From positions 123,924 to 187,923 of the forward strand of contig NZ_CP085342.1 of NCBI RefSeq assembly GCF_020618475.1: 64,000 nt of DNA. The letters run 5' to 3'. This document shows positions 43,282-51,750 of this stretch, one piece after another (position 1 is the stretch's first letter; every line of letters starts with the position of its first letter). Origin of the DNA: Haladaptatus halobius (GTDB lineage Archaea; Halobacteriota; Halobacteria; Halobacteriales; Haladaptataceae). The position numbers were made by a program, and so were the translations under genes. Below the pieces are notes generated by a model. The model ran no database searches. It was not told the DNA's origin and saw nothing but the letters and a program-made list of their open reading frames with translations.

Positions 43282-43461
43282 ATTTTCCCCGGAAGGCCAT
43301 AATAATATCGCAAGGGATAGCTATATTCAGACTTCCCGAAGGAAAAAGACTACACAGACAATCATCGGTAAGCAATAGAGAACAGACAGGGAACCAAACG
43401 AACTACCAACCAACAAACATAGGCGGAACACTGGAAATACAGGGGGGGCGACCGACAGGGC

Positions 43462-44596
43462 GGCACCCCCCTCATACGAAGAGAAAATGGCACCCCAAAC
43501 TATCGAGAAAATGAACACCCTACAGGAGCAGATGATGAACAGTATACGCGAAAAGGGCACCCCAATAGGCGACCAGCAGCGGTGATGCGAGGGAGTAGCC
43601 AGCCGGGAGCAACAGCACCCGGACAGTCTGCCATGAGCGAATCCTCGAGGTCGACCAGGACACGAAGAATGGGACAGTCCACTATGCAGAACAGCCGGGG
43701 AAGAAGAACACCGAGAGATGGGACAGTCGGGCCGTGCCGGATAGCCGTGAGAAAACGAACAACGAAAGGGGGACAGTCCAGGAGTGCGACCAGCGGATCC
43801 GCTGAGAACAGCGTGGTGCCAACAGGAACAGCGATACAGCACTGGTGGCAAGCCGCCATGAGGAGCACCGGGCAGTGTGCCGGACAGCAAGAAACCGCAC
43901 AGCGGGAAGACCGCAACAGCAACAGCACAGCGACCGCGACAGCGGAAGTGGAATGACGGCCAGCACAAACGAGTATGGCGAGAGGCCCTTGGAATAGCAA
44001 CAGACGAGAGTACAGGGGACAGTCTGCCCTGCCGGGACAGAAGAAGAAACCACTGAGCGCCTGTGTAGGGTGCCAGTATCCGCACTGGAGTGGGGTGCCG
44101 ACGAGCGACACGCAGTCAACCAATCTTGGTGCACTAACTGGGGTGCCAGCGGCACGTGCTCACGGAATGTCCGTGTAACGGCAGAAGTGGGGTGCCACAT
44201 GGGCGCCATACTGGGGTGCCAACAGGAGAGCGACGTCTTCCATAGAACGCACGAGTGAGTGGCAGTGAACAGCACTGCCAGACTGTCCACAGGAAGTCAG
44301 GGGACTGCCGTAAGCCAAGTACAGGACAGCACATTGGACTGTCCAAGAATACAAGCACAGTAGAGATAAGCAGGTCAGAGCCCGGTGGACTGTCCTCTGC
44401 GTATTAACAGGAGAGTGTTAGGTTTAGCGACGGTGGGACTGTCGAGCGAGCACTGTTTACAACGGAACTCTGGTGTGTCACCAGTGGGACTATCATGAGC
44501 GCTCTGACTGACTGTCTATCCGGTGGAAAAACAGATGAATTCCGGTGTGTTTCAGCTGGGTAGGCACCCCTTCTGGTTTCTGTCGGCCGACTGTCC
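43462..44596. repeat. Phased, mirror-symmetric iteron region, non-coding
   Basis: GGACAGTC occurs in plus orientation at 43621, 43672, 43721, 43771 and 44017. Its reverse complement GACTGTCC (or a one-base variant) starts at 44281, 44337, 44388, 44437, 44488 and 44589. Spacing within each arm is 49-56 bases. Between the arms the second motif GGGGTGCC lies at 44067 (one mismatch), 44092, 44140, 44189 and 44213 at steps of 24-49 bases. Its reverse complement GGCACCCC appears outside at 43462, 43489, 43556 and 44563. A weaker GGGCAGTGTGCC at 43870 keeps the phase. The plus strand of the left arm is markedly T-poor. Long open frames here have Cys/Ser/Pro-rich, non-acidic products and are not genes. 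Confidence 0.85.
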
Positions 44597-44743
44597 ACCG
44601 TTCGCCAGTGGCGGTCATTCGGCGCTGCTGGGCGGGCGGCCGAGGCCGGTCGGTGCGGACCGTTTGGTGCGCTTCCTTTCGCTCGCCATCGCGCATCATT
44701 CGGTACCCGCAACGTTGAACTAAACAGAGTGACGACCACCGGT

Positions 44744-45406
44744 ATGCATCGGTCGCTCCCCGCGTTCAGCCTGATACTGCTCATCGTGTGTGCAGGCTGT
44801 CTCGGTGGTCTCGGATTCGGTAGCAGTAGCGAGACTCCACCGCCGACCACCACGAACAAGGAGACCCAGACGACTACGACCGTCAGCACGACGACAGCAG
44901 TGGGAGAGTCGACTACTGCGACCACGACGACCACAGAAACCCAGACGCAGACACGGACGCAGACGACGTATCTACGGCAGCCAACGACGGCGAACATTGA
45001 GACCCCTGAGGATAGCAAACGCTTCCAAGCGCGTGTTATCAAGGTCATCGATCCGACAACGCTCAAGATCAAACATGATGGGAAGAACCAGACCGTCGAT
45101 TTGATCGGCGTACGCGTCCCTGACAGCGGCCAGATCCATAAGAAGGCAGTTCGCTATACGAACTCACAATTGGATCATCAAGTCGTGACAGTCGTCTCTG
45201 ATCCACAGGTGGGTACAACAGACGACGGTCACATGCACGCGTACGTCTACATCGGGAATTTCATGGTCAACACTGATTTGATCCGTATTGGCTACGCTCG
45301 CGTGCCAGACACCGGCTTTAGCAAGCGCCAGGAGTTCATGACCAAACAACAGGAGGCCAAGCAAGGCGGCTACGGTTTGTGGAAGAACACCACGACAACA
45401 GCCTAA
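44744..45406 (+). CDS. Lipoprotein with degenerate thermonuclease (SNase-like) domain
   Basis: 220-residue exported lipoprotein. The lipobox is CAGC with Cys19, followed by a 45-residue Thr-rich linker (O-glycosylation likely). A staphylococcal-nuclease-like OB fold (about 95-215) follows: FQARVIKVIDPTTLKIKHDG, VDLIGVRVP and MVNTDLIRIGYARVPD. In active SNase the second strand reads R-L-x-x-V-D-x-P-E. Here the Arg is Asp, the Asp is Arg and the Glu is Asp, so nuclease activity is doubtful, although the third catalytic Arg (in LIRIGYARV) is kept. ATG 44744 is preferred to GTG 44729. It lies directly after the phased-repeat region. Confidence 0.82.
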   Translation: MHRSLPAFSLILLIVCAGCLGGLGFGSSSETPPPTTTNKETQTTTTVSTTTAVGESTTATTTTTETQTQTRTQTTYLRQPTTANIETPEDSKRFQARVIKVIDPTTLKIKHDGKNQTVDLIGVRVPDSGQIHKKAVRYTNSQLDHQVVTVVSDPQVGTTDDGHMHAYVYIGNFMVNTDLIRIGYARVPDTGFSKRQEFMTKQQEAKQGGYGLWKNTTTTA

Positions 45407-45557
45407 CCACCCTCAGTCGACGGATATTCTGCATCGAACATTCACTGCCGCCTGTTGCACTAAGCAGTTGTGGTTACACCACGCGAAAACAGTAACATCT
45501 TTGGCAGCTGAATTGCTGTGCCCCTGCTCTTATCCTTTTCCAGGATGTTGCGTTGCT

Positions 45558-45629
45558 ATGAGTGTTATTGCTGAATTTACGGTGCCAAGTGACGCACTCG
45601 CCCTCTTGAAGACACTCGACCAATTTTGA
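45558..45629 (+). pseudogene. N-terminal scrap of an HTH-10 regulator
   Basis: A 23-codon frame, MSVIAEFTVPSDALALLKTL then DQF-stop, matches the first residues of the HTH-10 proteins in this window (MSTIAEFSIPAEEFALSETL, MTTIAEFSIPAEQFALRETL). The rest of the gene is missing and the sequence after it is unrelated. It marks an old insertion or deletion junction at about 45.63 kb. Confidence 0.7.
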
Positions 45630-45665
45630 AGTATATAGACCTCACGATGGTTGCTAAGGCATGAA

Positions 45666-46685
45666 TTACCGTTGTGAATCCCGAAGGATCAACGGTTCGA
45701 TAGCAAGCGTTCTCTTCGCAACGGTGACAACTCGTAAGACATACGATGTAAAGAGGAAAAATGGTACTAACGTTATTGTGAACGCCAGACCGATCGTCCA
45801 CGCCATATTCGTCACGCCGAGCGTACTCCCTGAAAACGTAGTCGCATTAACAATCGTGAGCATAATCCCGGCGACGACAAGTGCTGGGATCGCTGCATAC
45901 AGAATCATTTGTGAGAGACTCACAAGTGCCCACTCAAAATAGAGGGTCTTGATATGTTCACGAGCTGGGCCGAACAGGCTCAATGCCGTTTTCAGATCAG
46001 TTAAGAGCGTGATCTCTTCCTCGGAGAGACTCTCTTCATAGTTATTCATGAGTCGTTCGACTTGGAAAACTTTCCATGAGTAATTGAAATTGAGTGCGGC
46101 AAAGAGCACGTCGAACGTACCAAATTTGGCGCCATCAAGCTGATCACGAACAACTTCCGAATTTCCAGTGAAACTGTCGGTGAACTCGTCAACTTCCTCT
46201 TGAAGTTGATCATTGTCGTTTTCGGACAGACCCTCTTGAAGGGCGACGGCTCGCTGCTCGGCCACATCGATCAGTTCTCGGAGGAATGCCGACGGATCTG
46301 CAGGACTCGGTGAACCGATCAGCTCCTCGGCATAGTCACGGAAGTCCATCGAATTCTCCATGCGTTCGCGTTGCTCGCCGAGCGGGCCGTTTTCCTGGGA
46401 GATGACGAGTTGACCGATGGTCACGACGAGCGTCACGCCAGTGATGATGGCCCCAATCATCGTCGAGAACATCGTCTCAATCATGTCTCCGGATTGAAGT
46501 TGTTGCTGCAAGGGTGGAGACAGGAAGGTCACCGCAATGACAAAGACAATCAGGACTGCAAACGCTAAGACGGCCGTTACGTGGAGGCGGTTCGCGGCGA
46601 GCAAGAGCCAGATTTTGAGCCGACTCTCGCCTGCTCGCTCGCGCATTGTATTGGCCGTACTGATGTCAGAACTCTCATCGCTCAT
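45666..46685 (-). CDS. Four-helix membrane protein of unknown function
   Basis: 339-residue protein. Two N-terminal membrane helices (VLAFAVLIVFVIAVTFLSP and MIGAIITGVTLVVTIGQLVIS) and two C-terminal ones (MILYAAIPALVVAGIMLTIV and MAWTIGLAFTITLVPFFLFTSYVL) enclose a 150-residue acidic, helical cytoplasmic region rich in Glu/Asp. This plan fits a haloarchaeal family of uncharacterised membrane proteins. It is coupled to the upstream DUF4177 gene by an ATGA overlap, so the two products probably work together. Confidence 0.8.
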   Translation of the reverse strand: MSDESSDISTANTMRERAGESRLKIWLLLAANRLHVTAVLAFAVLIVFVIAVTFLSPPLQQQLQSGDMIETMFSTMIGAIITGVTLVVTIGQLVISQENGPLGEQRERMENSMDFRDYAEELIGSPSPADPSAFLRELIDVAEQRAVALQEGLSENDNDQLQEEVDEFTDSFTGNSEVVRDQLDGAKFGTFDVLFAALNFNYSWKVFQVERLMNNYEESLSEEEITLLTDLKTALSLFGPAREHIKTLYFEWALVSLSQMILYAAIPALVVAGIMLTIVNATTFSGSTLGVTNMAWTIGLAFTITLVPFFLFTSYVLRVVTVAKRTLAIEPLILRDSQR

Positions 46686-46906
46686 GATTCTGCGTCCTCA
46701 CCGGCGCAGGTATCAGCTGCAGCTGGTCGTTTAAACACGAGATACTTGGTGCCGCCACCCGTGTATTCGATCGTCTCGCTCAGTTCCCACCCATCTTCGC
46801 CGTAGGCATTCAATTCCTTTTGCGGATCATCGGCTTCTTTTTTGGTTTCACCACGCGGTGGTCTCAGCGTCTTATACTCCCATTGAGTTCCCTGCGTTTG
46901 ACTCAT
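46682..46906 (-). CDS. DUF4177 protein
   Basis: 74-residue DUF4177 protein: WEYKTLRPPRGETKKEADDP, then ELNAYGEDGWELSETIEYTGGGTKYLVFKRP. The DGWEL-x(9)-G-G-T-K-Y-x-V-F-K-R-P pattern is the family signature. Function unknown. First gene of a two-gene minus-strand operon with the membrane protein at 45666. Confidence 0.88.
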   Translation of the reverse strand: MSQTQGTQWEYKTLRPPRGETKKEADDPQKELNAYGEDGWELSETIEYTGGGTKYLVFKRPAAADTCAGEDAES

Positions 46907-47002
46907 TACGTCTCTCTGTTAGACTCAACGGGCCTAAGAATGCTGATCGATAGACGGAAAATGGATAGCCACGGCCGGACCGGCTAGTCGTGAGGACTAA
47001 GC

Positions 47003-47422
47003 ATGCGGCACCAAGTCATAGAAGTAATGAATCAATGGATCCGCGTTGTGATGATCACGATACTGGTCGTGATGGTCTCGATGACGAGTGGCTGTCTAAC
47101 ACTCGATCCAACGGTAACTCTCGGTACTGCTGATTCATCCATTTTCAAAGGTGCGTCGACAACTGATTCAGTTGCAGCAGGGAAAGTCGATACACGAGTC
47201 ACACTCACCGATGAGGCAACGACCAGTGACGGAGTGACCCAATTGAACGTGATTGATGCGACAGGCAAAGCAGTCTATAAGACGCCTGTTGAAAGTGGCG
47301 AGACGTCAGTCACACTCATGCTGCCGACAACTGGTACGGTGACAATTGTCGCGGTTAATACAGTCAATGGAACGGTTGTTGAAACACGGAACGCGACAAT
47401 CACTGGCAAGAGCGTGATTTAA
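47003..47422 (+). CDS. Small lipoprotein with an Ig-like beta domain
   Basis: 139-residue protein with signal helix VVMITILVVMVSM and lipobox TSGC (Cys31). The mature part is Thr/Val-rich with alternating strands (VTLTDEATTSDGVTQLNVIDATGKAVYKTPV, VTLMLPTTGTVTIVAVN), suggestive of an immunoglobulin-like sandwich. ATG 47027 is an alternative start closer to the signal. No family is recognised. It is divergent from the DUF4177 operon. Confidence 0.75.
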   Translation: MRHQVIEVMNQWIRVVMITILVVMVSMTSGCLTLDPTVTLGTADSSIFKGASTTDSVAAGKVDTRVTLTDEATTSDGVTQLNVIDATGKAVYKTPVESGETSVTLMLPTTGTVTIVAVNTVNGTVVETRNATITGKSVI

Positions 47423-47592
47423 ATGACCATTCTCGGTTCTGTGGGAGAAAAGATAAATTTAGTATAGGGCCTAGCCAGAAAGTATAGCAAACTGGAAGAA
47501 AAATCTAGTCAATGCGAGAACGAGAGCTTTACACCAACAGAATTGCTTGAACTGATAAGTGATCAGTGGCCTGTTGAAAAGGACTGAGGAAC

Positions 47593-48312
47593 TCATTCCG
47601 AGTCGTTCCACTTTTCCTGCTCAACGTGCTGCCGGTCAAAATCCTCCTTGGCGTGCCGGGGACGCGGTCGGAACGTGATCCACAGTAGACCGAGATAAAA
47701 GACAGCAACAAGACCGAGAATGATGGTTCCTGGTACGATCCCGATCGCGGCGTTTTCGATCCATGTTCCATTTTTTGCGAAGGCGACAATGCGAAAGAAC
47801 CAAGCAGCGAGTAAGATGAACAACAGTGGGAGATATACTCTGCGCAGTCGTCGAGCGACGGCCTCTGGATATGGAGTTTTCAACGTCGGATCGCGCAGAT
47901 CATCAGTGAGTTTTCGTCGCCAATCGTGATGTTCAACGCCTTGAGATGGATCAAGTGCGTTCGAGAAGAGGTTCTCCTGGAGTATGCGTATGCGCGCTCG
48001 GTAGAGATCATAGTCTTGATAGCGACGTGCTTCGATCGCAAGAAAAACTGTTGTAACGATGATTCCAGCAAGAAGGACAGCAGGTGTGCCACTCGTTGAA
48101 AAGCCATAGGCAAGTAAGGCCGCAATGACTGTCACCGTCCACTTCGTCGTTTCATCGAGCCGTTGGCGCCACGTCGTTACTCGATCCATTTCACCGCGAT
48201 AAAAGTGGGCCATCACGGAACCAAGACCAGTACTTTGATCGACCATCTCGCGTCCGATTTCGCGCTCTTCCGGCGCTTCCGGGTCGAATTCACGGTTCTC
48301 ATCGGTATTCAT
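47593..48312 (-). CDS. DUF2270 membrane protein
   Basis: 239-residue DUF2270 protein. After an acidic N-terminus come GLGSVMAHFYRGEMDRVTTWRQRLDETTKW, helices at about 60-95 (WTVTVIAALLAYGFSTSG, VLLAGIIVTTVFLAIEARRYQDYDLYRARIR), then GVEHHDWRRKLTDDLRDP, and two more helices (LPLLFILLAAWFFRIVAF; IVPGTIILGLVAVFYLGLLWI). The combination R-Y-Q-D-Y-D-L-Y-R-A-R is the family hallmark. Function unknown; it is widespread in haloarchaea. Confidence 0.9.
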   Translation of the reverse strand: MNTDENREFDPEAPEEREIGREMVDQSTGLGSVMAHFYRGEMDRVTTWRQRLDETTKWTVTVIAALLAYGFSTSGTPAVLLAGIIVTTVFLAIEARRYQDYDLYRARIRILQENLFSNALDPSQGVEHHDWRRKLTDDLRDPTLKTPYPEAVARRLRRVYLPLLFILLAAWFFRIVAFAKNGTWIENAAIGIVPGTIILGLVAVFYLGLLWITFRPRPRHAKEDFDRQHVEQEKWNDSE

Positions 48313-48337
48313 ATCACTGATTACGTACTCTCGTTCC

Positions 48338-48595
48338 TTAACTGACCTTGCTCAATTCACTAGGCAGAATGATGCTAATGACCGCAACGACAATGCCAGC
48401 GAGCCTCATCCGGATGCCAGCGATATACCACCGCTGGCGGGAGATCGACGCCATACAGACACCAAAAGCGAACAGCACGCCGACCGCGACAGCGACCGAA
48501 AGGATCGTGGCTTGGAGCAACGAGAGTGCCGTGTCTGCAAACAGAAAGGGCGTGAGCGGCAGCACGAGTCCGAACAACGGTCCTAGCCCACTCAT
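48338..48595 (-). CDS. Short membrane protein, VIT1/CCC1 C-terminal-like
   Basis: 85-residue protein from ATG 48595 with three hydrophobic segments: GPLFGLVLPLTPFLFADTALSL, ATILSVAVAVGVLFAFGVCMAS and WYIAGIRMRLAGIVVAVISIIL. The last two resemble the final helices of VIT1/CCC1 iron/manganese transporters, where a (I/L)S-(R/E)-x(5)-G-x-(K/R)-M-x-x-(A/I)-G pattern occurs. The N-terminal transport half is missing. It may be a degenerate gene or a small stand-alone membrane protein. Confidence 0.5.
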   Translation of the reverse strand: MSGLGPLFGLVLPLTPFLFADTALSLLQATILSVAVAVGVLFAFGVCMASISRQRWYIAGIRMRLAGIVVAVISIILPSELSKVS

Positions 48596-48715
48596 GAGTA
48601 CATTTATGACCTGGTACGAGACACAAGTATTCGACACTGCTGATAAGCTCTTTGCGGCTGATCTGGATGGCGTGATCAGATACTATATCAAAACAAACAC
48701 TGCGAAACTGGTTTG

Positions 48716-48970
48716 CTATTCCTCTCGGTTTAACTGATTTAGTATGTCGTTTTGGACTTCGTCTATGGAGTTGTATGTTTTATTGTCGACTGAACTAAAC
48801 ACTTCCTCGATAGATTGTGTGCCGCTCGACGATTCGACCTCATAATTGCCATACGCTGTAACCAACTCGTCTAATGTCACTGGATAGTCTTGAGCCTCGA
48901 GGATCTCATCAAAGTCACCAAGTTCACCGCCTTGTGATCGTTCCTCGATTGATGGTCGATCGTCACTCAT
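48716..48970 (-). CDS. DUF5789-family protein
   Basis: 84-residue protein from ATG 48970 (MSDDRPSIEERS). LEAQDYPVTLDELVTAYGNYEVESSSGTQSIEEVFSSVDNKTYNSIDEVQNDILNQL (read in parts) follows the haloarchaeal DUF5789 pattern: P-V-T-x-D-E-L, Y-G-(D/N), G-(T/S)-x-(S/T)-(L/I)-x-E-V, T-Y-x-S, then a terminal helix. Function unknown. It is a monocistronic minus-strand gene. Confidence 0.8.
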   Translation of the reverse strand: MSDDRPSIEERSQGGELGDFDEILEAQDYPVTLDELVTAYGNYEVESSSGTQSIEEVFSSVDNKTYNSIDEVQNDILNQLNREE

Positions 48971-49194
48971 AGGCTTGTTTAGATTCACAAGCCAGAATAA
49001 GCTGTTGGCTGATTCACCAGATTATTACCGTGGGGTTTCCACTTCCGCTTCTCAAGTTATGGGGGAAAAGGGATTGGAGTAAGCGATCTCGATTTTAAAT
49101 AAGCACTTTAAACGCTGAGTACCCGTGCACGACAGATGTAACTCCAATAGAGTCATGTGTTTTTCGCCAGCTCCGGCAATTTGCTATTGATGGC

Positions 49195-49244
49195 GATCTT
49201 AACCAACAAACCCGGTAGCCACCCACTCAGTGTTGGTTAAGATC
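49195..49244. repeat. Short element with inverted ends, orientation 2
   Basis: GATCTTAACCAACA (49195-49208) and TGTTGGTTAAGATC (49231-49244) form a perfect 14-bp inverted repeat around a 22-base core. The core is identical at 19 of 22 positions to that at 16912-16933 read on the same strand, although the adjoining 1.1-kb repeats are in opposite orientation. The core is therefore flipped in one copy relative to its HTH-10 gene. Confidence 0.78.
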
Positions 49245-49323
49245 ATACGTTCGTCTGTCGAGCTTCAGACTAGGAGCCAATCCCCTGTTGAGAGAGACAG
49301 TTTTCTCTTTCACCAGTTCTCCG

Positions 49324-49998
49324 TTAGAGATTACGACTTGTATTCTCATTGCCGGAGATATTTGGGATGACTTCCTTGAGGATTCCTTTGGTTCCTCGCC
49401 GGAGACGCTCGGAAAGCGCTTGGTGTGACACGCCAAGTTTCTCGGCCAATTCTGATTGATCAACCACTCGCGGGATGTCGTAGTAGCCGTGTTTGGTGGC
49501 CAGGGCAAGCGCTTCTTGTTGGTCGTCGGTGAGATCGAACCGAACACGCTGGGCGCTATCGACATCGTAGATCCGGGAGATATCAAGCGTGAATCCATGT
49601 TCTTTCGCATATTGACTGACTGCCGAAATCTTGTTCTGCTCGGGGAACAGCACACGAAGATTCCACTGATCGTTGTGCGCGGTTGCCCGTTGCACGGTCG
49701 CGTCCTGTTCGAGCAGCATATACGCGATGATTTGCGTCTTGTTGACCCATTCCATTCGGTAGAGCCATTCGTCTTCGAGTTCGGTGAGAAGCTCGACATT
49801 CCCAATACTTGGGTCGTCTTCGAGTACCGCTGTCAGCGTCTCAAAATCACCGTTGGATGCCCAGACAAATGGCATTACGTAATCTGTATCGTGTGCGACT
49901 ACCCGGTCGATGGTGAACACCATTTCGGGCAGGCGCTCCAATGTCTCGGATAATGCGAATTCCTCCGCCGGGATACTGAATTCCGCGATTGTACTCAT
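49324..49998 (-). CDS. HTH-10 (bacterio-opsin activator-like) regulator
   Basis: 224-residue paralog of the protein at 16138-16812. The start MSTIAEFSIPAEEFALSETL is the same, the N-terminal sensor-like domain is the same, and the C-terminal HTH-10 reads LTDDQQEALALATKHGYYDIPRVV, then SELAEKLGVSHQALSERLRRGTK. Differences are scattered conservative substitutions, so both copies appear functional and could bind the same targets. Upstream lies the conserved leader shared with the other copy. Confidence 0.9.
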   Translation of the reverse strand: MSTIAEFSIPAEEFALSETLERLPEMVFTIDRVVAHDTDYVMPFVWASNGDFETLTAVLEDDPSIGNVELLTELEDEWLYRMEWVNKTQIIAYMLLEQDATVQRATAHNDQWNLRVLFPEQNKISAVSQYAKEHGFTLDISRIYDVDSAQRVRFDLTDDQQEALALATKHGYYDIPRVVDQSELAEKLGVSHQALSERLRRGTKGILKEVIPNISGNENTSRNL

Positions 49999-50212
49999 GT
50001 CTCTACGTGGTTTTCAGCGCTTATGGGAGTTACGGGACACCGGAGCTCCAGCCAGTGCCGCGATCACATATCCCGTGAGAACAGATAGATACATACTACG
50101 GATCACAATGATTTGGAGGCGGCTATCAGAGGTTTCCACTATTGCTTAAGCAGTCGCTGTTGAATCCGTACTGGCCCCAGAGCCTGATTGAGGAATCAGG
50201 TTGACGTCGTAC

Positions 50213-50290
50213 TACAGGTACTCATCGGGGAGTTCGCCACCGTAGTCATCCGGGAGATCCGACACTGGGGTGGCGGCGTCGAAAAAGTGT
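50213..50290 (-). pseudogene. 3' scrap of a half-DUF7344 gene
   Basis: The reverse strand reads FDAATPVSDLPDDYGGELPDEYL and stop, equal to the C-terminus of the 15708 protein (FDAITPVSDLPAGHGGELPDDYL). The remainder of the gene is missing; sequence right of 50290 is unrelated. It marks the right end of the inverted-repeat copy. Confidence 0.8.
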
Positions 50291-50504
50291 CCTTAACTGA
50301 GTGACAACCTGTTCCCAGCGAAAGAGACCGACAAAACCACCACGACCAGAATATACTAGAGTGTAACTCAATTTCTCACATAACGTTCAAGGAGAACCAC
50401 ACCCAAGACGAAGCCAGCACGCAGACCTGTTGTGTCCTAACTACCAACCACTACGTGCCAGTTTCAGAACCACCGATGAATTCACGGAGCTTACCCCACC
50501 ACCC

Positions 50505-51308
50505 ATGACGATGGATTCGGCTGAGACCCCCAAGGGCACGGCGATCGAACAGTTCGAACAGTTCGGCTTGAGTGCCTACGCTGCCCGGACGTATGTCGCG
50601 CTCATCGGGCTTGGTTCGGGCACCGCCGCAGACGTGAGTGATGTCTCTGAGGTGCCACGAACCCGCGTGTACGATGCTGTTGAGGAACTCCATGAGCGGG
50701 GACTCGTCGATATTCAGCACTCGAATCCCAAGCAATTCTGGCCCGTATCGTCCGAAACAACTAGCCGCAAATTCGAACGCGAATTCGAATACCGCGCCGA
50801 ACTCCTGACGAAGTCACTCGATGAACTCGAGCCACTCGATCGTCGGAGTGAGCAGCGTGGCGTCTGGACGGTCACTGGCCACAGAGCTGTTACCGAGCGT
50901 GTGCTGGACTTTTTCGAGGACGCCGAGGACGAAATCGTCTATATGACCGTCGAAGATCTGCTCACCGACGAGCTCGTCGACGGACTTCACCAGGCTGCCA
51001 AACAAGGCGTCACAATCAAACTCGCTGGACTCTCACAATCAGTTCAGACCCAGATCAGCGACCAAGTACCGAGCGCGGAGCTCTTCGAGTCCCTGTGGGT
51101 CTGGTCGGATACGCCAACGGGCCGGCTCATGATGATCGATGGAGAGAAAACCCTTGTGAGTGTCCGAGTCAATGGCGCAACGAGTCCGGATGACTCCATC
51201 ACGGAGACGGCCATTTGGGGCGCGGGCGAAACGAATAGCCTGGTCGTGGTGTTGAGGGCGATCTTCACCTGGCGTCTCGACGAGTCAGAAGACGAGCGCT
51301 TCGAGTAG
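50505..51308 (+). CDS. TrmB-family transcriptional regulator
   Basis: 267-residue full-length TrmB regulator. The winged helix (residues 10-80) reads FEQFGLSAYAARTYVALIGL, then VSEVPRTRVYDAVEELHERGLVDIQHSNP. A coiled-coil linker follows (FEREFEYRAELLTKSLDEL). Residues 125-260 are the phospholipase-D-like effector domain (TGHRAVTERVLDFFEDAEDEIVYMTVEDLL). TrmB proteins usually sense sugars and control transport or central metabolism. Start at ATG 50505 (MTMDSAETPKG). It precedes a HalOD1 gene by 74 bases, likely one transcription unit. The 14155-14505 gene is a truncated paralog. Confidence 0.9.
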   Translation: MTMDSAETPKGTAIEQFEQFGLSAYAARTYVALIGLGSGTAADVSDVSEVPRTRVYDAVEELHERGLVDIQHSNPKQFWPVSSETTSRKFEREFEYRAELLTKSLDELEPLDRRSEQRGVWTVTGHRAVTERVLDFFEDAEDEIVYMTVEDLLTDELVDGLHQAAKQGVTIKLAGLSQSVQTQISDQVPSAELFESLWVWSDTPTGRLMMIDGEKTLVSVRVNGATSPDDSITETAIWGAGETNSLVVVLRAIFTWRLDESEDERFE

Positions 51309-51382
51309 AATACGCTGTCACCCATTTCCTCACATATGCTTTAAGGACGTGAGGCCACTAGCTAGGATACCAGAGAATTACC

Positions 51383-51697
51383 ATGACTGCGCCCACTACT
51401 ACACCCGCAAGCACTGGTCGACCTGGCGCACCACCAACCCGTCACGCCAAGTCACTCACTGAGCAGATTGTCGAGGCGGTCGCCGATGCAGCCGACACTT
51501 CGCCTCATGAGCTCCCGCCGCTCTACGAAGTCGTCGATCCAGAGGCATTGAATCATCTCTTCGCGTCAAACTATGAGGGGGAGACGCGAGCAGCCGGCCA
51601 GGTCACGCTTGCGTATGCCGGTTATGAAATCGTCGTCCACAGTTCGGGCGACGTGACTATCAGCCCACTCGACGCGGCTGGTGACCAGCACGAGTAA
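51383..51697 (+). CDS. HalOD1 output-domain protein
   Basis: 104-residue HalOD1 protein and the most canonical copy in the window: SLTEQIVEAVADAADTSPHEL, PPLYEVVDPEALNHLF (50-65), then AAGQVTLAYAGYEIVVHSSGDVTISPL. The N-terminal 25 residues are Pro/Thr-rich and disordered. It is the probable second gene of a TrmB-HalOD1 unit, convergent with the DUF7344 gene at 51751. Confidence 0.9.
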   Translation: MTAPTTTPASTGRPGAPPTRHAKSLTEQIVEAVADAADTSPHELPPLYEVVDPEALNHLFASNYEGETRAAGQVTLAYAGYEIVVHSSGDVTISPLDAAGDQHE

Positions 51698-51750
51698 GCC
51701 AGTTAGTCGAGCACCGCCCCTCGTTGCCAGTCGGGGTGCGAGTGGTTTCG

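Larger units (their letters stand above)
49195..50290. repeat. 1.1-kb inverted repeat, right copy
   Basis: Reverse-complement counterpart of 15850-16943. It contains a complete HTH-10 gene, its leader, and at its right edge only the last 26 codons of a half-DUF7344 gene. Homology ends at the short element on the left (49195-49244) and at about 50290 on the right. Confidence 0.9.

Noticed and set aside
43327..44085. 252-codon minus-strand frame across the phased repeats (and several overlapping frames on both strands)
   Set aside because: Product is Cys/Ser/Pro/Leu-rich and non-acidic. Openness is explained by the T-poor plus strand, which has few stops on either strand, and the repeats explain the sequence better.
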